A DNA stretch of 29,342 nt from CAYLSO01 sp964386525 (GCA_964386525.1 CAYLSO010000176.1:1-29342); one strand, 5' to 3'; positions 6,092-16,173 are shown, counted from the first letter of the stretch. Program-made: numbers and translations. The notes: generated by a model not told the origin, from the letters alone.

Positions 6092-7216
6092 TCAAGGCTC
6101 CGACTGGGCGTCGAAGCTCGTCCCGGTCTTGCCGTACTTCTCGAAGAGCTTGCCCCAATCGGTGCCGAGGATCTTCTTCACCCGCGGCTTGCCGTGCGTC
6201 GGATACCAGTAGCCGTCGTGGTAGAGGCGCGAGGCGGCGTACGACCACGGCACGATGGGGCTGCGCAAGAGCAGGTTCTCGAGCGGCTTGAGCGGTCCCC
6301 AGTAGATGAGCTTCTGGCCGCGGCTGGCGAGCGTGTCCTCGTGCGGCGAGAACTTCAGGTTGACCTGCGACACGTCGTCGCCCACCAGCTCGATCTCGCG
6401 CGGGTCGCCCACCCCCAGGCCCTTCTCGTGCGCCAGCCGGATGAACTTGAGGCTCAGCGGGTCGAGGCCCATGAGCTTGGCGGCGATAGCGTCGATGGCC
6501 ACCATGTCGCTCGAGGCCAGGATGAGGTTGGTGACCTGCGGGCGCATGGCGCGCGGGCCGGGGCCGTCGCCGGCGATGGTGCCGTCGGTGACCGCGAAGA
6601 GGCCCGGGTGGATCTCCTTCTGGATCTGCAGCAGGTCCACCAGCGTCTCGTGGATCACCGAGTGCGTCCAGTGGCGGTTCTCCTGCAGCAGGCCGCCGAA
6701 GGCGTTCTTCATCGCCCCGGTCATGGTGGTGAAGACGTGCGTCTTCAGGGTCGGCATGTGCACGACGTTGGCGCCGATCAGGCATTCGGGCACCAGGATG
6801 CCCTTGGGGAACACCTGGTCGAGCACCAGCATCTTCTGCTTGGGGCTGTAGACCTGCCACTGGGTCGGCTTCTCGTTGAGGTACTGGATCTCGACGCCGT
6901 AGCGGTCGAGCACCGGCTGCAGGTGGTTGTTCACCGCGCCGACGCGGCAGTCCACCACCACGGTGCGGTTCTGCGCCGCGAACTGGCGCTCCACCGGGTG
7001 GCCGGCGGCGGCCAGGCCGCGGATCACCGCCTCGAGTTGCCACGGCGTGGTCGAGCACGCCGGCATGTAGACGTGCCAGGAGATGTTGATGCGCAGCGAG
7101 GTGCGCGGCCCGGCCGGCAGCGCCTCCTTCATGCCGGCCAGCGCGAACAGGCGCTGGTAGTCGTCGACGACGGTGGCCGGCGAGGTGTAGAGGACGGCGA
7201 CTTTCGCTCGGCTCAC
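6092..7216 (-). CDS. DUF362 domain-containing protein
   Basis: A 374-residue protein of unknown biochemical function. The DUF362 signature is seen at residues 153-175, with HMPTLKTH and MTGAMKNAFGG, plus SDMVAIDAIAAKLMG near 246-260. Unlike many DUF362 proteins it has no C-terminal CxxCxxCxxxC ferredoxin motif, and no signal peptide. Its ATG overlaps the stop of the preceding acyl-CoA dehydrogenase by four bases, so it is co-expressed with beta-oxidation genes as the last gene of that operon. Family members are often annotated as iron-sulfur or cytoplasmic proteins without proven activity. A role in acyl-CoA oxidation is inferred only from context. Confidence 0.85.
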   Translation of the reverse strand: MSRAKVAVLYTSPATVVDDYQRLFALAGMKEALPAGPRTSLRINISWHVYMPACSTTPWQLEAVIRGLAAAGHPVERQFAAQNRTVVVDCRVGAVNNHLQPVLDRYGVEIQYLNEKPTQWQVYSPKQKMLVLDQVFPKGILVPECLIGANVVHMPTLKTHVFTTMTGAMKNAFGGLLQENRHWTHSVIHETLVDLLQIQKEIHPGLFAVTDGTIAGDGPGPRAMRPQVTNLILASSDMVAIDAIAAKLMGLDPLSLKFIRLAHEKGLGVGDPREIELVGDDVSQVNLKFSPHEDTLASRGQKLIYWGPLKPLENLLLRSPIVPWSYAASRLYHDGYWYPTHGKPRVKKILGTDWGKLFEKYGKTGTSFDAQSEP

Positions 7217-8400
7217 GACGGCACTCCCCCGGACGCGGCCGGCGTCTCCGCCTCGGCGGCGCGCCTGACCAGCTCGCGCGCGATCACCAGGCGCTGGATC
7301 TCGCTCGTGCCCTCGTAGATCTCGAAGACGCGCGCGTCACGGTAGTAGCGTTCCACCGGGTACTCCTTCACGTAGCCGTAGCCGCCGTGCACCTGGATGG
7401 CGCGGTGCGTCACGTAGGTGGCGGCCTCGGTGGCGTAGAGCTTGGCCATCGCCGCCTCGGCGGCGAACCGCCGCCCCTGCTCGCGCAGCCAGGCGGCGCG
7501 CAGGTACAGCAGCCGCGACGCCGTCACCCGCCGCTCCATCTCGGCGAGCATGGTCTGCAGGGGACCGTGGTCCGCCAACAGCTTACCAAATGCGCGCCGC
7601 TGGCGGGCGTAGCGCACCGACTCGTCGAGCGCCGCCTGGGCCACGCCGGTGGCCTGCGCGGCCACGCCGATGCGGCCGCCGTCGAGGGCGGCGAGCGCGA
7701 TCTTCATGCCCGTGCCCTCCTCGGCGAGCCTTCGTGCGGCCGGCACGCGCACGTCGGTGAGCGACAGGGCCACCGTGTCGGAGCCGCGCAGGCCCATCTT
7801 GTCCTCGGGCTTGCCGATCTCGAGGCCGGGCGTGCCGGCCTCGACGATGAATCCCGTGATGCCGCGCGCCCCGGCCGCCGCGTCGGTCTTGGCGAAGAGG
7901 ATGAGGATCCTCGCGTGCGCCCCGTTGGTCACCCAGTTCTTGGCGCCGTTCAGGACGTAGTCGTCGCCGTCGCGGCGCGCCGTCGTGGTCAGCACCGCCA
8001 CGTCGGAGCCGGCGTCGGGCTCGGAGAGCGAGAACGCACCCAGCTCGCCGGCCGCCATGCGCGGCAGGAACTCGCGCTTCTGCTCCTCGCTGCCGAACTT
8101 GAGGATCGGCCCCGCGCCGATCGTGTTGTGCACACCCACCATGATGGCCAGCGCCGCCGAGGCGTAAGCCAGCTCCTCGACCACCAGCGCGTTGGCCACC
8201 GCGCCGTAGCCGACGCCGCCGTACTCCTCGGGGATGGCCAGGCTGAGGAAGCCGAGCTCGGTGAGCTTGGCGAGCGCGTCGAGCGGGTAGGCGCCAGGCG
8301 TCTGGTCCCACTGCGCGGCCAGCGGCGCGAACTCCTCGCGCGCCAGCCGGCGCGTCATGTCGCGCAGCTGCTGCTGGTCTTCGGTGAACTGGAAGTCCAC
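7213..8400 (-). CDS. Acyl-CoA dehydrogenase (short-chain/butyryl-CoA type)
   Basis: A 395-residue FAD flavoenzyme that introduces the 2,3-double bond into an acyl-CoA and passes electrons to an electron-transfer flavoprotein. N-terminal, middle and C-terminal ACAD domains are all present. Visible motifs are FSLSEPDAGSD, NGAKNWVTNG, IQVHGGYGYVKEYPVERYYRDAR and IYEGTSEIQR, with the catalytic Glu at about residue 363. A Glu at this place fits SCAD/MCAD/SBCAD-type enzymes, not isovaleryl-CoA dehydrogenase. The GTG start at 8400 has AGGGGAG six bases upstream and begins 11 bases after the previous stop. It is the second-to-last gene of the operon and overlaps the DUF362 gene by four bases. Chain length and branching preference are not resolved. 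Confidence 0.9.
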   Translation of the reverse strand: MDFQFTEDQQQLRDMTRRLAREEFAPLAAQWDQTPGAYPLDALAKLTELGFLSLAIPEEYGGVGYGAVANALVVEELAYASAALAIMVGVHNTIGAGPILKFGSEEQKREFLPRMAAGELGAFSLSEPDAGSDVAVLTTTARRDGDDYVLNGAKNWVTNGAHARILILFAKTDAAAGARGITGFIVEAGTPGLEIGKPEDKMGLRGSDTVALSLTDVRVPAARRLAEEGTGMKIALAALDGGRIGVAAQATGVAQAALDESVRYARQRRAFGKLLADHGPLQTMLAEMERRVTASRLLYLRAAWLREQGRRFAAEAAMAKLYATEAATYVTHRAIQVHGGYGYVKEYPVERYYRDARVFEIYEGTSEIQRLVIARELVRRAAEAETPAASGGVPS

Positions 8401-8411
8401 GGTCGTCTCCC

Positions 8412-9554
8412 CTACCCCCGCGTCAGCGACGCCGCCACCAGGATGCGCAGCAGCTCCGAGGCCCCCTCGTACAGCTCGGTGACCTTGGCGTCGCGGTAGA
8501 AGCGCTCCACGCCGGTGGCCGTCATGTAGCCCCAGCCGCCGTGCACCTGGATGGCCGCCGAGGTGACCTGCACGCACATCTGGGAGGCCTGCAGCTTGGC
8601 GCGCGCCGCGTCGTAGGCGATCGGCTCGCCGCGGTCGCGCCGGGCCGCCGCGTAGAGCACCGTGAGGCGCGCCGCGTCCACCTCGGTGGCCATCGTGCCG
8701 AGCGTCTGCTGCACCATCGGGATGTCGGAGAGGGCCTGGTCGAACTGGCGGCGCCGGCGGGCGTACGCCACGGCGCGATCCAGCGCCCCGCGCGCGATAC
8801 CCACCGCCTGCGCGCCGACGCCGATGCGCCCGGCGTTGATCGCCTCGAGGATCACGGCGAAGCCGTGGTTCTCCTCGCCCAGGCGGTGCTCGGCGCCGAG
8901 CTTGACGCCCGCGAAGCGCACCGGGCGCACATCCGACGAGCGCAGCCCCAGCGTCTCGTCGCGCGGCCCGCGCTTCACCCCGGGGGCATCCCCCGGCACC
9001 AGGAACGCCGTGAGCCCGCGCCCGAGCTTCTCCGGCTCGGTGGCGGCGGTCACCAGGAAGAGCCCGGCCGGGCCGCCGTTGGTGACCATCACCTTCTCGC
9101 CGTCGAGCCGGTAGCCGGAGCCGTCGCGCACGGCGCGCGTGGTGATGCGCGTGGCGTCGCTGCCCGCCTCGGCTTCGGTGAGCGCGAAGGCGCCGAGCAC
9201 GCTGCCTTTGGCCAGCGGCTCCAGGAAGGCGCTCTTCTGCTCCGGCGTGCCGAACCGCTCGATGGGGTTGGCCAGCAGCGAGTTGTTGACCGACAGGGCG
9301 ATGCCGAGCGCCGGCAGCACGCTCGAGATCTCCTCGATGGCCAGCGCGTAGGCCACCGTGTCGAGTCCCCGGCCGCCGTGCTCGAGCGGGATGTAGACGC
9401 CGGTGGCGCCGATGGCGGCGAAGGCCGGCAGCGCCTCGGCCGGGAAGTGCGCCTCGCGGTCCCACCGCTCGGCGTGCGGGGCGACGTGCTCGCGCAGCAC
9501 CGCGCGCACGTTCTCCAGGAAGCGGCTCTGCGCAGGAGTCGGGTCGAAGTTCAT
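8412..9554 (-). CDS. Acyl-CoA dehydrogenase
   Basis: A 380-residue ACAD paralogue of the two flanking dehydrogenases. It starts MNFDPTPAQSRFLENVRAVL and shows FALTEAEAGSDATRI, VMVTNGG, IQVHGGWGYMTATGVERFYRDAK and LYEGASELLRI. The catalytic Glu is at about residue 363. The region after YEGAS is shorter and more divergent (LLRILVAASLTRG) than in the other two enzymes, so substrate range probably differs. The ribosome binding site ahead of ATG 9554 is weak. It lies 67 bases after the 3-hydroxyacyl-CoA dehydrogenase and 11 bases before the next dehydrogenase. Family membership is certain, the exact substrate is not. Confidence 0.9.
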   Translation of the reverse strand: MNFDPTPAQSRFLENVRAVLREHVAPHAERWDREAHFPAEALPAFAAIGATGVYIPLEHGGRGLDTVAYALAIEEISSVLPALGIALSVNNSLLANPIERFGTPEQKSAFLEPLAKGSVLGAFALTEAEAGSDATRITTRAVRDGSGYRLDGEKVMVTNGGPAGLFLVTAATEPEKLGRGLTAFLVPGDAPGVKRGPRDETLGLRSSDVRPVRFAGVKLGAEHRLGEENHGFAVILEAINAGRIGVGAQAVGIARGALDRAVAYARRRRQFDQALSDIPMVQQTLGTMATEVDAARLTVLYAAARRDRGEPIAYDAARAKLQASQMCVQVTSAAIQVHGGWGYMTATGVERFYRDAKVTELYEGASELLRILVAASLTRG

Positions 9555-9621
9555 CGCGGGAGCGCGGCCTCGCGGGGCACCGCGGGCCGGGTGGCGTGCG
9601 CTCCCGGCCCGTGCGCTCTCG

Positions 9622-10466
9622 TCATGCGCCGTACTCGTAGAACCCGCGGCCGGTCTTGCGGCCGAGGTGACCGGCCGCGACCATCTTCTTGAGCAGCGGG
9701 CAGGGGCGGTACTTGGAGTCCGAGAAGCCCTCGAAGAGCACGTTCATGATCGCCAAGCAGACGTCGAGGCCGATGAGGTCGGCGAGCGCCAGAGGGCCCA
9801 GCGGGTGGTTCATGCCGAGCTTCATCACCTGGTCGATCGCCTCCCGGCCGGCCACGCCCTCCATGAGGCAGTAGACGGCCTCGTTGATCATCGGCATGAG
9901 CACGCGGTTGGAGACGAAGCCGGGGTAGTCCTGCACCTCGACCGGCGTCTTGCCGAGCGCCTTGGCGTGGCTCTCCACCGCCGCGTAGGTGGCGCCGCTG
10001 GTCGCCAGGCCGCGCACGAGCTCCACGAGCTGCATGACCGGCACCGGGTTCATGAAGTGCATGCCGATGAAGCGGTCGGGGCGCCCCGTGGCCGCCGCCA
10101 GCTCGGTGATCGAGATGGACGAGGTGTTGGTGGCGAAGATGGTGGCCGGCGGGCAGACCTGGTCGAGCGCGCGGAACACCTCGCACTTGACCGGCGCGCT
10201 CTCCAGCACGGCTTCGACCACGAGGTCGGGCTGGCCCACCTGGGCGGCGTCGGTCACGCCCTTGATGCGCGCCAGCGCGGCCGCCTTGTCGGTCTCGCTG
10301 ACCGTCCCCTTCTTCACCATGCGGTCGAGGCTCTTGCCGATGTTGCCCAGCGCGGCGGCGACCCGCTCGGCACTCACCTCGACCAGCACCACGTCGTTGC
10401 CCTGGGCGGCGAAGACCTGGGCGATGCCGTTGCCCATGGTGCCGCCGCCCACCACCGCGACGCGGC

Positions 10467-10470
<4 letters not shown>
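9622..10470 (-). CDS. 3-hydroxybutyryl-CoA dehydrogenase
   Basis: A 282-residue NAD(P)-dependent enzyme, the usual length for PaaH/Hbd proteins, oxidising (S)-3-hydroxyacyl-CoA to 3-oxoacyl-CoA. Seen are the Rossmann motif VVGGGTMGNGIAQVFA (residues 6-21), ATNTSSISI at 113-121, the catalytic His138 in GMHFMNPVPVMQLVE, and the C-terminal LGRKTGRGFYEY. The GTG start at 10470 is fixed by the GTGA overlap with the thiolase stop. It has no fused enoyl-CoA hydratase domain, so the hydratase step must come from elsewhere in the genome. Gene symbols hbd, paaH and fadB2 are all in use for this family. Confidence 0.92.
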
Positions 10471-11649
<1,179 letters not shown>

Positions 11650-11657
<8 letters not shown>

Positions 11658-12846
11658 TGCGCATCCCTTTCATCTGGTAGCCGGCCTGCCGCATGCAGTC
11701 CCGGGCGATGACGATCTTCTGGATCTGGCTGGTGCCTTCGCCGATCTCCATCAGCTTGGCGTCGCGGTAGTAGCGCTCCACCGGCAGCTCGCGCATGTAG
11801 CCCATGCCGCCGTGGATCTGCACGGCGCGGTCGGCGCAGAAGGTGGCGGCCTCGGAGGCGTGCAGCTTGGCCATCGCGGCCTCGATGGCGAACGGACCGC
11901 CGTGGTCCTTGAGCCACGCCGCCTGGTAGACGAGCAGGCGCGCGCACTCGATGCGCACGCGCATGTCGGCGAGCATCTCCTGGATCATCTGGAACTCGGC
12001 GATCGGGCGGCCGAACTGCTGGCGCTCCTTGGCGTAGGCCACCGCCGCTTGGTAGGCGGCGCGGGCGATGCCGAGCGACATGGCGCCGATGCCGATACGG
12101 CCCGAGTCGAGCGTCTTCATGAACTCCCGGAAGCCGACGCCCTCGCCGCCGATGAGGTTCTCGGCCGGCACCCGGCAGTCCTCGAAGTGCAGCTCGACGG
12201 TGTCGGAGCCGCGCAGGCCCATCTTGTCTTCCTTCTTGCCGACCTTGAAGCCGGGCGTGCCCTTCTCGACGATGAACGCCGAGATGCCCTTGGCGCCGGC
12301 GCCCTTCTCGGTGCGCGCGGTGAACACCACGGCGCCGGCCACCGAGCCGTTGGTGATGTAGATCTTGGTGCCGTTGACGCGGTAGTGGCCGCCCTCGCGC
12401 ACCGCCGTGGTCTGCGTGGCCGAGGCGTCGGAGCCGGCGTTGGGCTCGGTGAGGCCGAAAGCCCCGAGGATCTCGCCGCTCGCCAGGCGCGGCACGAAGC
12501 GGCGCTTCTGCTCCTCGTTGCCGGCGTAGTAGATGGGGCCGGTGCCGAGCGAGACGTGCGCGGCCAGCGAGATGCCGGTCGACGCGCAGGCCCGCGAGAT
12601 CTCCTCGACGGCGAGGACGTAGGAGCGCGTGTCGAGGCCGGCGCCGCCGTACTCCTCGGGCCAGGGCAGCCCGAGGAAGCCCAGCTCGGCCATCTGCCGG
12701 AAGGTGTCGTGCGGGAACTCGCCGCGGCGGTCGAGCTCCGCGGAGCGCGGGGCCACGACGTCGTCGGCGAACTTGGCCGCCATCTCGCGCACCTGGTGGT
12801 GCTCTTCCGACAGGAACGGGTCGGCGACAGCCGTCTGCAAGGCCAT
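11650..12846 (-). CDS. Acyl-CoA dehydrogenase, first gene of the beta-oxidation operon
   Basis: A 398-residue ACAD. Visible are GLTEPNAGSDASAT, VNGTKIYITNGSVAG, ENLIGGEGVGFREFMKTLD, IQIHGGMGYMRELPVERYYRDAK and IGEGTSQIQKIVIARD, with the catalytic Glu at about residue 370. It belongs with the common acyl-CoA dehydrogenases acting on short straight or short branched acyl-CoAs. The ATG at 12846 has AGGAGG 12 bases upstream, a long spacing. A candidate promoter lies at 12976-13006, giving a leader of about 120 bases. It is the first of six co-directional, closely spaced or overlapping genes ending with the DUF362 protein. Confidence 0.9.
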
Positions 12847-12975
12847 GGGGAGACGCGTCCTCCTGGTGAAGGGAGCGGCGTCCGAGTCGGCTGCGGGCAG
12901 GAGGCCGGCTCGGGCGTCCGCGCGCGGCCCGCTCGAGGCGGCGGGCCGGGGTGCCGCCGGATGTCGATGAGCGGC

Positions 12976-13006
12976 TATCTAACCACTTTTGCCGGGCCGC
13001 GGACAA
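12976..13006 (-). promoter_or_regulatory. Candidate promoter of the beta-oxidation operon
   Basis: On the minus strand TTGTCC (13006-13001) and TTAGAT (12982-12977) are separated by 18 bases; TAGATA one base on is an alternative -10. The DNA between 12972 and 12990 is unusually AT-rich for this region. It points toward the acyl-CoA dehydrogenase at 12846. Confidence 0.42.
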
Positions 13007-13049
13007 GGCGCGGCGGCGGCCCCCGGGGCGCGCGCACGGCCCCCAGGAT

Positions 13050-13077
13050 GCTAGACTGGGAGGCGGACACCGGAGGG
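13050..13077 (+). promoter_or_regulatory. Extended -10 promoter and ribosome binding site of the HEAT-repeat gene
   Basis: TGCTAGACT forms an extended -10 (TAGACT at 13052-13057) without a clear -35. It predicts a start near 13064. GGAGGG at 13072-13077 is the ribosome binding site, four bases before ATG 13082. The leader would be under 20 bases. Confidence 0.45.
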
Positions 13078-13081
13078 CTCC

Positions 13082-14269
13082 ATGCGAATCTCGCGGGATA
13101 CGCGTCACGGAATTGTCCGGCGGCTCGCCGCCTCGGCGCTGTTGGCCGCCGCCTCGGTCACGGGGGCCCTTGCCGCTGCCCCCGCCGACTCGCTGCCCGC
13201 CTGGACCGCGCAGCTCAAGAGCGCCGAGCCGGCCGCCCGTCTCGCCGCGGCGCGCGCCATCGGCGAGCTGGGCGCCGACGGGGCGCCGGCCGCTCTGGCC
13301 CTGGCCGACGCGTCGATCGACGCGAGCCCCGAGGTGCGCAAAGCCGCGCTGCACGCTCTCACCGTGCAGGGACCGGCGGCCGCGGCGGCCGCGCCGGCCC
13401 TGGCCCAGATCATCACGCATGAGGACCCGTTCACGCGCATCGCGGCGGCGGAGGCCCTGGGCCGCACCGGCCGCGCCGACCTGGCCGTGCCGGCGCTCGA
13501 GGGAGGCCTCAAGGACTCCTCCCCCGGCATGCGCGCGGCGTGCGCGCGAGCCCTCGGCAAGCTCGGCGCAGCGGCCAAGACGGCCATCCCGCGCCTCGAC
13601 GCCCTCACCACGGACGAGGACGAGGTGGTGCGCGTGGCGGGAGCCGACGCGCTCAGGCGCATCGCCCCCGCCACCGGCCGCGCCGCCTTCCTGGCGCCGG
13701 ACCTCGCCTCGCCCGACACGCTGGTGCGCCGGCGCACCGCCGTGGCGCTGGGCGAGATGGGAGCCGAGGCCGCGCCGGCCACGCCGGCCCTCGTCAAAGC
13801 CCTCAAGGATGCGGACGGAGCCACGCGCTACGCCGCGGCCATCGCCCTGGTGAGGCTGCCGGCGGCGCCGGCGGCGCACAGCGCCCTGGTGGCGTTCGTG
13901 AGCGACACCGGCGAGGACCGCCGCGCTCGCGGCCGCGTCGCAGAGACCATGACGCGGGCCGGCGCGCCCGCGCTGGAGGCTCTCCCGGCCCTCGTGCGCC
14001 AGCTCGCCGGGGATGACCTCGGGCTGAAGCGCGCGGCGGCGGGCATCCTGGGCGGTATCCGGCCGCCGTCCGAGGCGGTCATCGCGGCACTCGCGGCCGC
14101 GCTCGGCGACCCCGACCCGACGGTGCGCGGCCTGGCCGCGGCGAGCCTCAGCGCTTACGGCCCCGCGGCCGCGGCCGCGCTGCCGGCGCTGCGCGAGGCG
14201 ATGCGCGTGTGCCGCGAGCCGGACGCGCGCAGCATGATGGAGGGCGCCATCTACCGGATCCAGAGGTAG
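13082..14269 (+). CDS. Secreted HEAT-repeat protein
   Basis: A 395-residue protein with an N-terminal signal peptide (basic RISRDTRHGIVRR, then LAASALLAAASVTGALA). The remainder is a series of about 35-40-residue alpha-helical HEAT/PBS-lyase-like repeats from about residue 35 to 390. Recurring patterns include ARLAAARAIGELGADGAPA, TRIAAAEALGRTGRADLAVPAL and VRRRTAVALGEMGAEAAPATPALVKAL. No enzyme motif or membrane helix is seen after the signal, so it is probably a periplasmic binding or scaffold protein. It is the only plus-strand gene in the left two thirds of the window and is monocistronic. Its partner is unknown. Composition is extremely alanine-rich, as expected for this GC content. Confidence 0.85.
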   Translation: MRISRDTRHGIVRRLAASALLAAASVTGALAAAPADSLPAWTAQLKSAEPAARLAAARAIGELGADGAPAALALADASIDASPEVRKAALHALTVQGPAAAAAAPALAQIITHEDPFTRIAAAEALGRTGRADLAVPALEGGLKDSSPGMRAACARALGKLGAAAKTAIPRLDALTTDEDEVVRVAGADALRRIAPATGRAAFLAPDLASPDTLVRRRTAVALGEMGAEAAPATPALVKALKDADGATRYAAAIALVRLPAAPAAHSALVAFVSDTGEDRRARGRVAETMTRAGAPALEALPALVRQLAGDDLGLKRAAAGILGGIRPPSEAVIAALAAALGDPDPTVRGLAAASLSAYGPAAAAALPALREAMRVCREPDARSMMEGAIYRIQR

Positions 14270-14275
14270 CCACCG

Positions 14276-14311
14276 AAGACGCGAGCGGCGCCCGGAGGCG
14301 CCGCTCGTCTT
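14276..14311. terminator. Bidirectional hairpin between convergent genes
   Basis: Arms 14276-14292 and 14297-14311 pair over 15 bp around the 4-base loop CGGA, with a two-base bulge. The hairpin begins six bases after the HEAT-repeat stop codon and lies 26 bases beyond the end of the convergent CoA-transferase gene. A-rich and T-rich ends (AAGAC, GTCTT) are present, but there is no long T-tract. Confidence 0.65.
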
Positions 14312-14337
14312 GCCCAACTCCAGTCGGTCCGGCCCCG

Positions 14338-14991
14338 CTACCCCTCCCCCATCACCGCCACGTTCCCCGGCACGCGCAGCGCCGCCTCGGTGGCCGCCAC
14401 CACCTGCTCGACGGTCACCCCCGGGGCCACCTCCCTGAGCACCAGCCCATCCGGCGTGACGTCCATCACCGCCAGCTCGGTGATGATCATGTCGACCGCC
14501 CCGCGGCCGGTGAGCGGCAGCGTGCAGCGCTCGAGGATCTTCGACGAGCCGTCCTTGGCGGTGTGCTGCATGGTGACCACCACGCGTCGCGCCCCGGCCA
14601 CCAGGTCCATCGCCCCGCCCATGCCCTTGACCAGCTTGCCGGGGATCATCCAGTTGGCGATGTCGCCGTTCTCGGCCACTTCCATGGCGCCGAGGATCGA
14701 CAGGTCGACGTGCCCGCCGCGGATGATGCCGAACGAGTCGGCGCTCGAGAAGAACGCCGCCCCCGGCAGCACGGTGACCGTCTGCTTGCCGGCGTTGATG
14801 AGGTCGGCGTCCTCCTCGCCCTCGTAGGGGAACGGCCCGACGCCCAGGATGCCGTTCTCCGACTGGAAGTGCACGGTCATCCCCGGCGGCACGTGGTTGG
14901 CGACCAGGGTCGGCATGCCGATGCCCAGGTTGACGTAGTAGCCGTCGCGCAGCTCGCGGGCGGCGCGCTTGACGATCCGCTCGCGGCTCAT
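14338..14991 (-). CDS. 3-oxoacid CoA-transferase, subunit B
   Basis: A 217-residue beta subunit of a class I CoA-transferase (SCOT/AtoA type). The catalytic glutamate is Glu45 in the SENG motif of HFQSENGILGVGP; it forms the covalent glutamyl-CoA thioester. NLGIGMPTLVANHVP at 21-35 and GGAMDLVAGARRVVVTMQH are also typical. The ATG at 14991 overlaps the stop of subunit A by four bases. Likely reactions are CoA exchange between succinyl-CoA or acetyl-CoA and acetoacetate, butyrate or a branched acid; the sequence does not decide. It is the last gene of the meaB-mutase operon. Confidence 0.92.
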   Translation of the reverse strand: MSRERIVKRAARELRDGYYVNLGIGMPTLVANHVPPGMTVHFQSENGILGVGPFPYEGEEDADLINAGKQTVTVLPGAAFFSSADSFGIIRGGHVDLSILGAMEVAENGDIANWMIPGKLVKGMGGAMDLVAGARRVVVTMQHTAKDGSSKILERCTLPLTGRGAVDMIITELAVMDVTPDGLVLREVAPGVTVEQVVAATEAALRVPGNVAVMGEG

Positions 14992-15725
14992 CGGTTGCCC
15001 TCCCCCGCCGCCTCGGCGCCGGCCGGCCGCGGCCGCGTGGTGCGCTGCTCGATGCGCTTCTCGTAGTGCTTGCCGCGCAGGATGTAGTCGACGAAGACGC
15101 CCGGCGTGTGCACGAAGTCGGGATCGAACTTGCCGGGGCTCACCAGCTTCTCCACCTCGGCGATGCAGACGCGCCCGGCGGAAGCGATCATCGGGTTGAA
15201 GTTGCGCGCGCTCATGCGGTAGACGAGGTTGCCGAAGTGGTCGCCCTTCCACGCTTTGACCAGCGCGAGGTCGCCGGTGATGGCCCGCTCGAGCACGCAC
15301 TCGACGCCGTTCCACTCGCGCGTCTCCTTGCCCTCGGCCACCGGCGTGCCGGCGCCGGTCGGCGTGTAGAACGCCGGGATGCCGGCGCCGCCGGCGCGCA
15401 GGCGCTCGGCCAGCGTGCCCTGCGGCACGAACTCCAGCTCGAGGATGCCGTCGAGGTACTGGCGCTCGAAGGTGGCGTTCTCGCCGACGTACGACGACAC
15501 CATCTTGCGGATCTGGCGGGTGTGCAGCAGCAGCCCCAGCCCGAAGTCGTCGACGCCGCAGTTGTTGGAGACGATGGTGAGGTCCTTGACCTTGAGCTCG
15601 ACGAGCGCGGCGATCAGGTGCTCGGGGATGCCGCACAGGCCGAAGCCGCCGACCAGCAGCGTCTGGCCGTCGCGGAGGCCGGCTTTCTTGAGCGCCGCCT
15701 TGGCGCTCGAGACGACTTTGTTCAC
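14988..15725 (-). CDS. 3-oxoacid CoA-transferase, subunit A
   Basis: A 245-residue alpha subunit. VGGFGLCGIPEHLIAALVEL (residues 25-44), TIVSNNCGVDDFGLGLLL, and the region ending EGKETREWNG are standard for the SCOT/AtoD/ScoA family. The C-terminal RTTRPRPAGAEAAGEGNR is a lineage-specific extension. The start is GTG at 15725, supported by AGGAGG seven bases upstream. It lies 58 bases after the small unknown gene, and its stop overlaps subunit B. Together they would activate acids or dispose of acetoacetate linked to the mutase pathway. Confidence 0.92.
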   Translation of the reverse strand: MNKVVSSAKAALKKAGLRDGQTLLVGGFGLCGIPEHLIAALVELKVKDLTIVSNNCGVDDFGLGLLLHTRQIRKMVSSYVGENATFERQYLDGILELEFVPQGTLAERLRAGGAGIPAFYTPTGAGTPVAEGKETREWNGVECVLERAITGDLALVKAWKGDHFGNLVYRMSARNFNPMIASAGRVCIAEVEKLVSPGKFDPDFVHTPGVFVDYILRGKHYEKRIEQRTTRPRPAGAEAAGEGNR

Positions 15726-15783
15726 GCGTCTTCCTCCTGGGATCGCGGTGGCGCGGCGGGGCGCGGCGCGCCCACCGACCCGC

Positions 15784-16119
15784 TCACCGCCGCCGCCGGC
15801 GCTGGGGCGCCGGGAACTCGATGCGGATGGCCATCAGGTCCTGGTCGAAGCGGTGCACCAGGCGGCCGACGAACTTGTGCAGGATGTCCCACTCCTTGCC
15901 CGCCGGTGCCGTCACCTTGGCGGTGCAGACGTAGCCGCTCTGCTCGAGCCGCACCTTGCCCGGCGTGCGCAGGCTCTTGTGCACGATCTCGGCCCGGGCG
16001 CGCGCCCGGCTGGCGGCCTTGCGCAGCTCGAACGACTTGAAGTCGCCTTCCAGGATGCCGGCGCGGAACGCCTCCACCAGATGGAACTCCGGACGGCACA
16101 ACACCTCGATGGTCAGCAT
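15784..16119 (-). CDS. Unknown 111-residue protein between the mutase and CoA-transferase genes
   Basis: I do not recognise this protein. It begins MLTIEVLCRPEFHLVEAF, has a basic alanine-rich helix (ELRKAASRARARAEIVHKS) near residues 31-49, then beta-like stretches (GYVCTAKVTAPAG; LMAIRIEFPAP) and a poly-arginine end. No signal peptide or membrane helix is seen. It looks like a small soluble alpha/beta protein. The codon use matches its neighbours and the frame is fully open inside a tight operon (54 bases after the B12 subunit, 58 before the transferase), so it is probably real. The ribosome binding site is weak. A role with the mutase or CoA-transferase is suggested only by position. Confidence 0.7.
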   Translation of the reverse strand: MLTIEVLCRPEFHLVEAFRAGILEGDFKSFELRKAASRARARAEIVHKSLRTPGKVRLEQSGYVCTAKVTAPAGKEWDILHKFVGRLVHRFDQDLMAIRIEFPAPQRRRRR

Positions 16120-16173
16120 GGTCCGCTGCGCGGGGCGGCAGGGCCTGGCGGCCGCGGCCGGAGCCCGCCCCCC

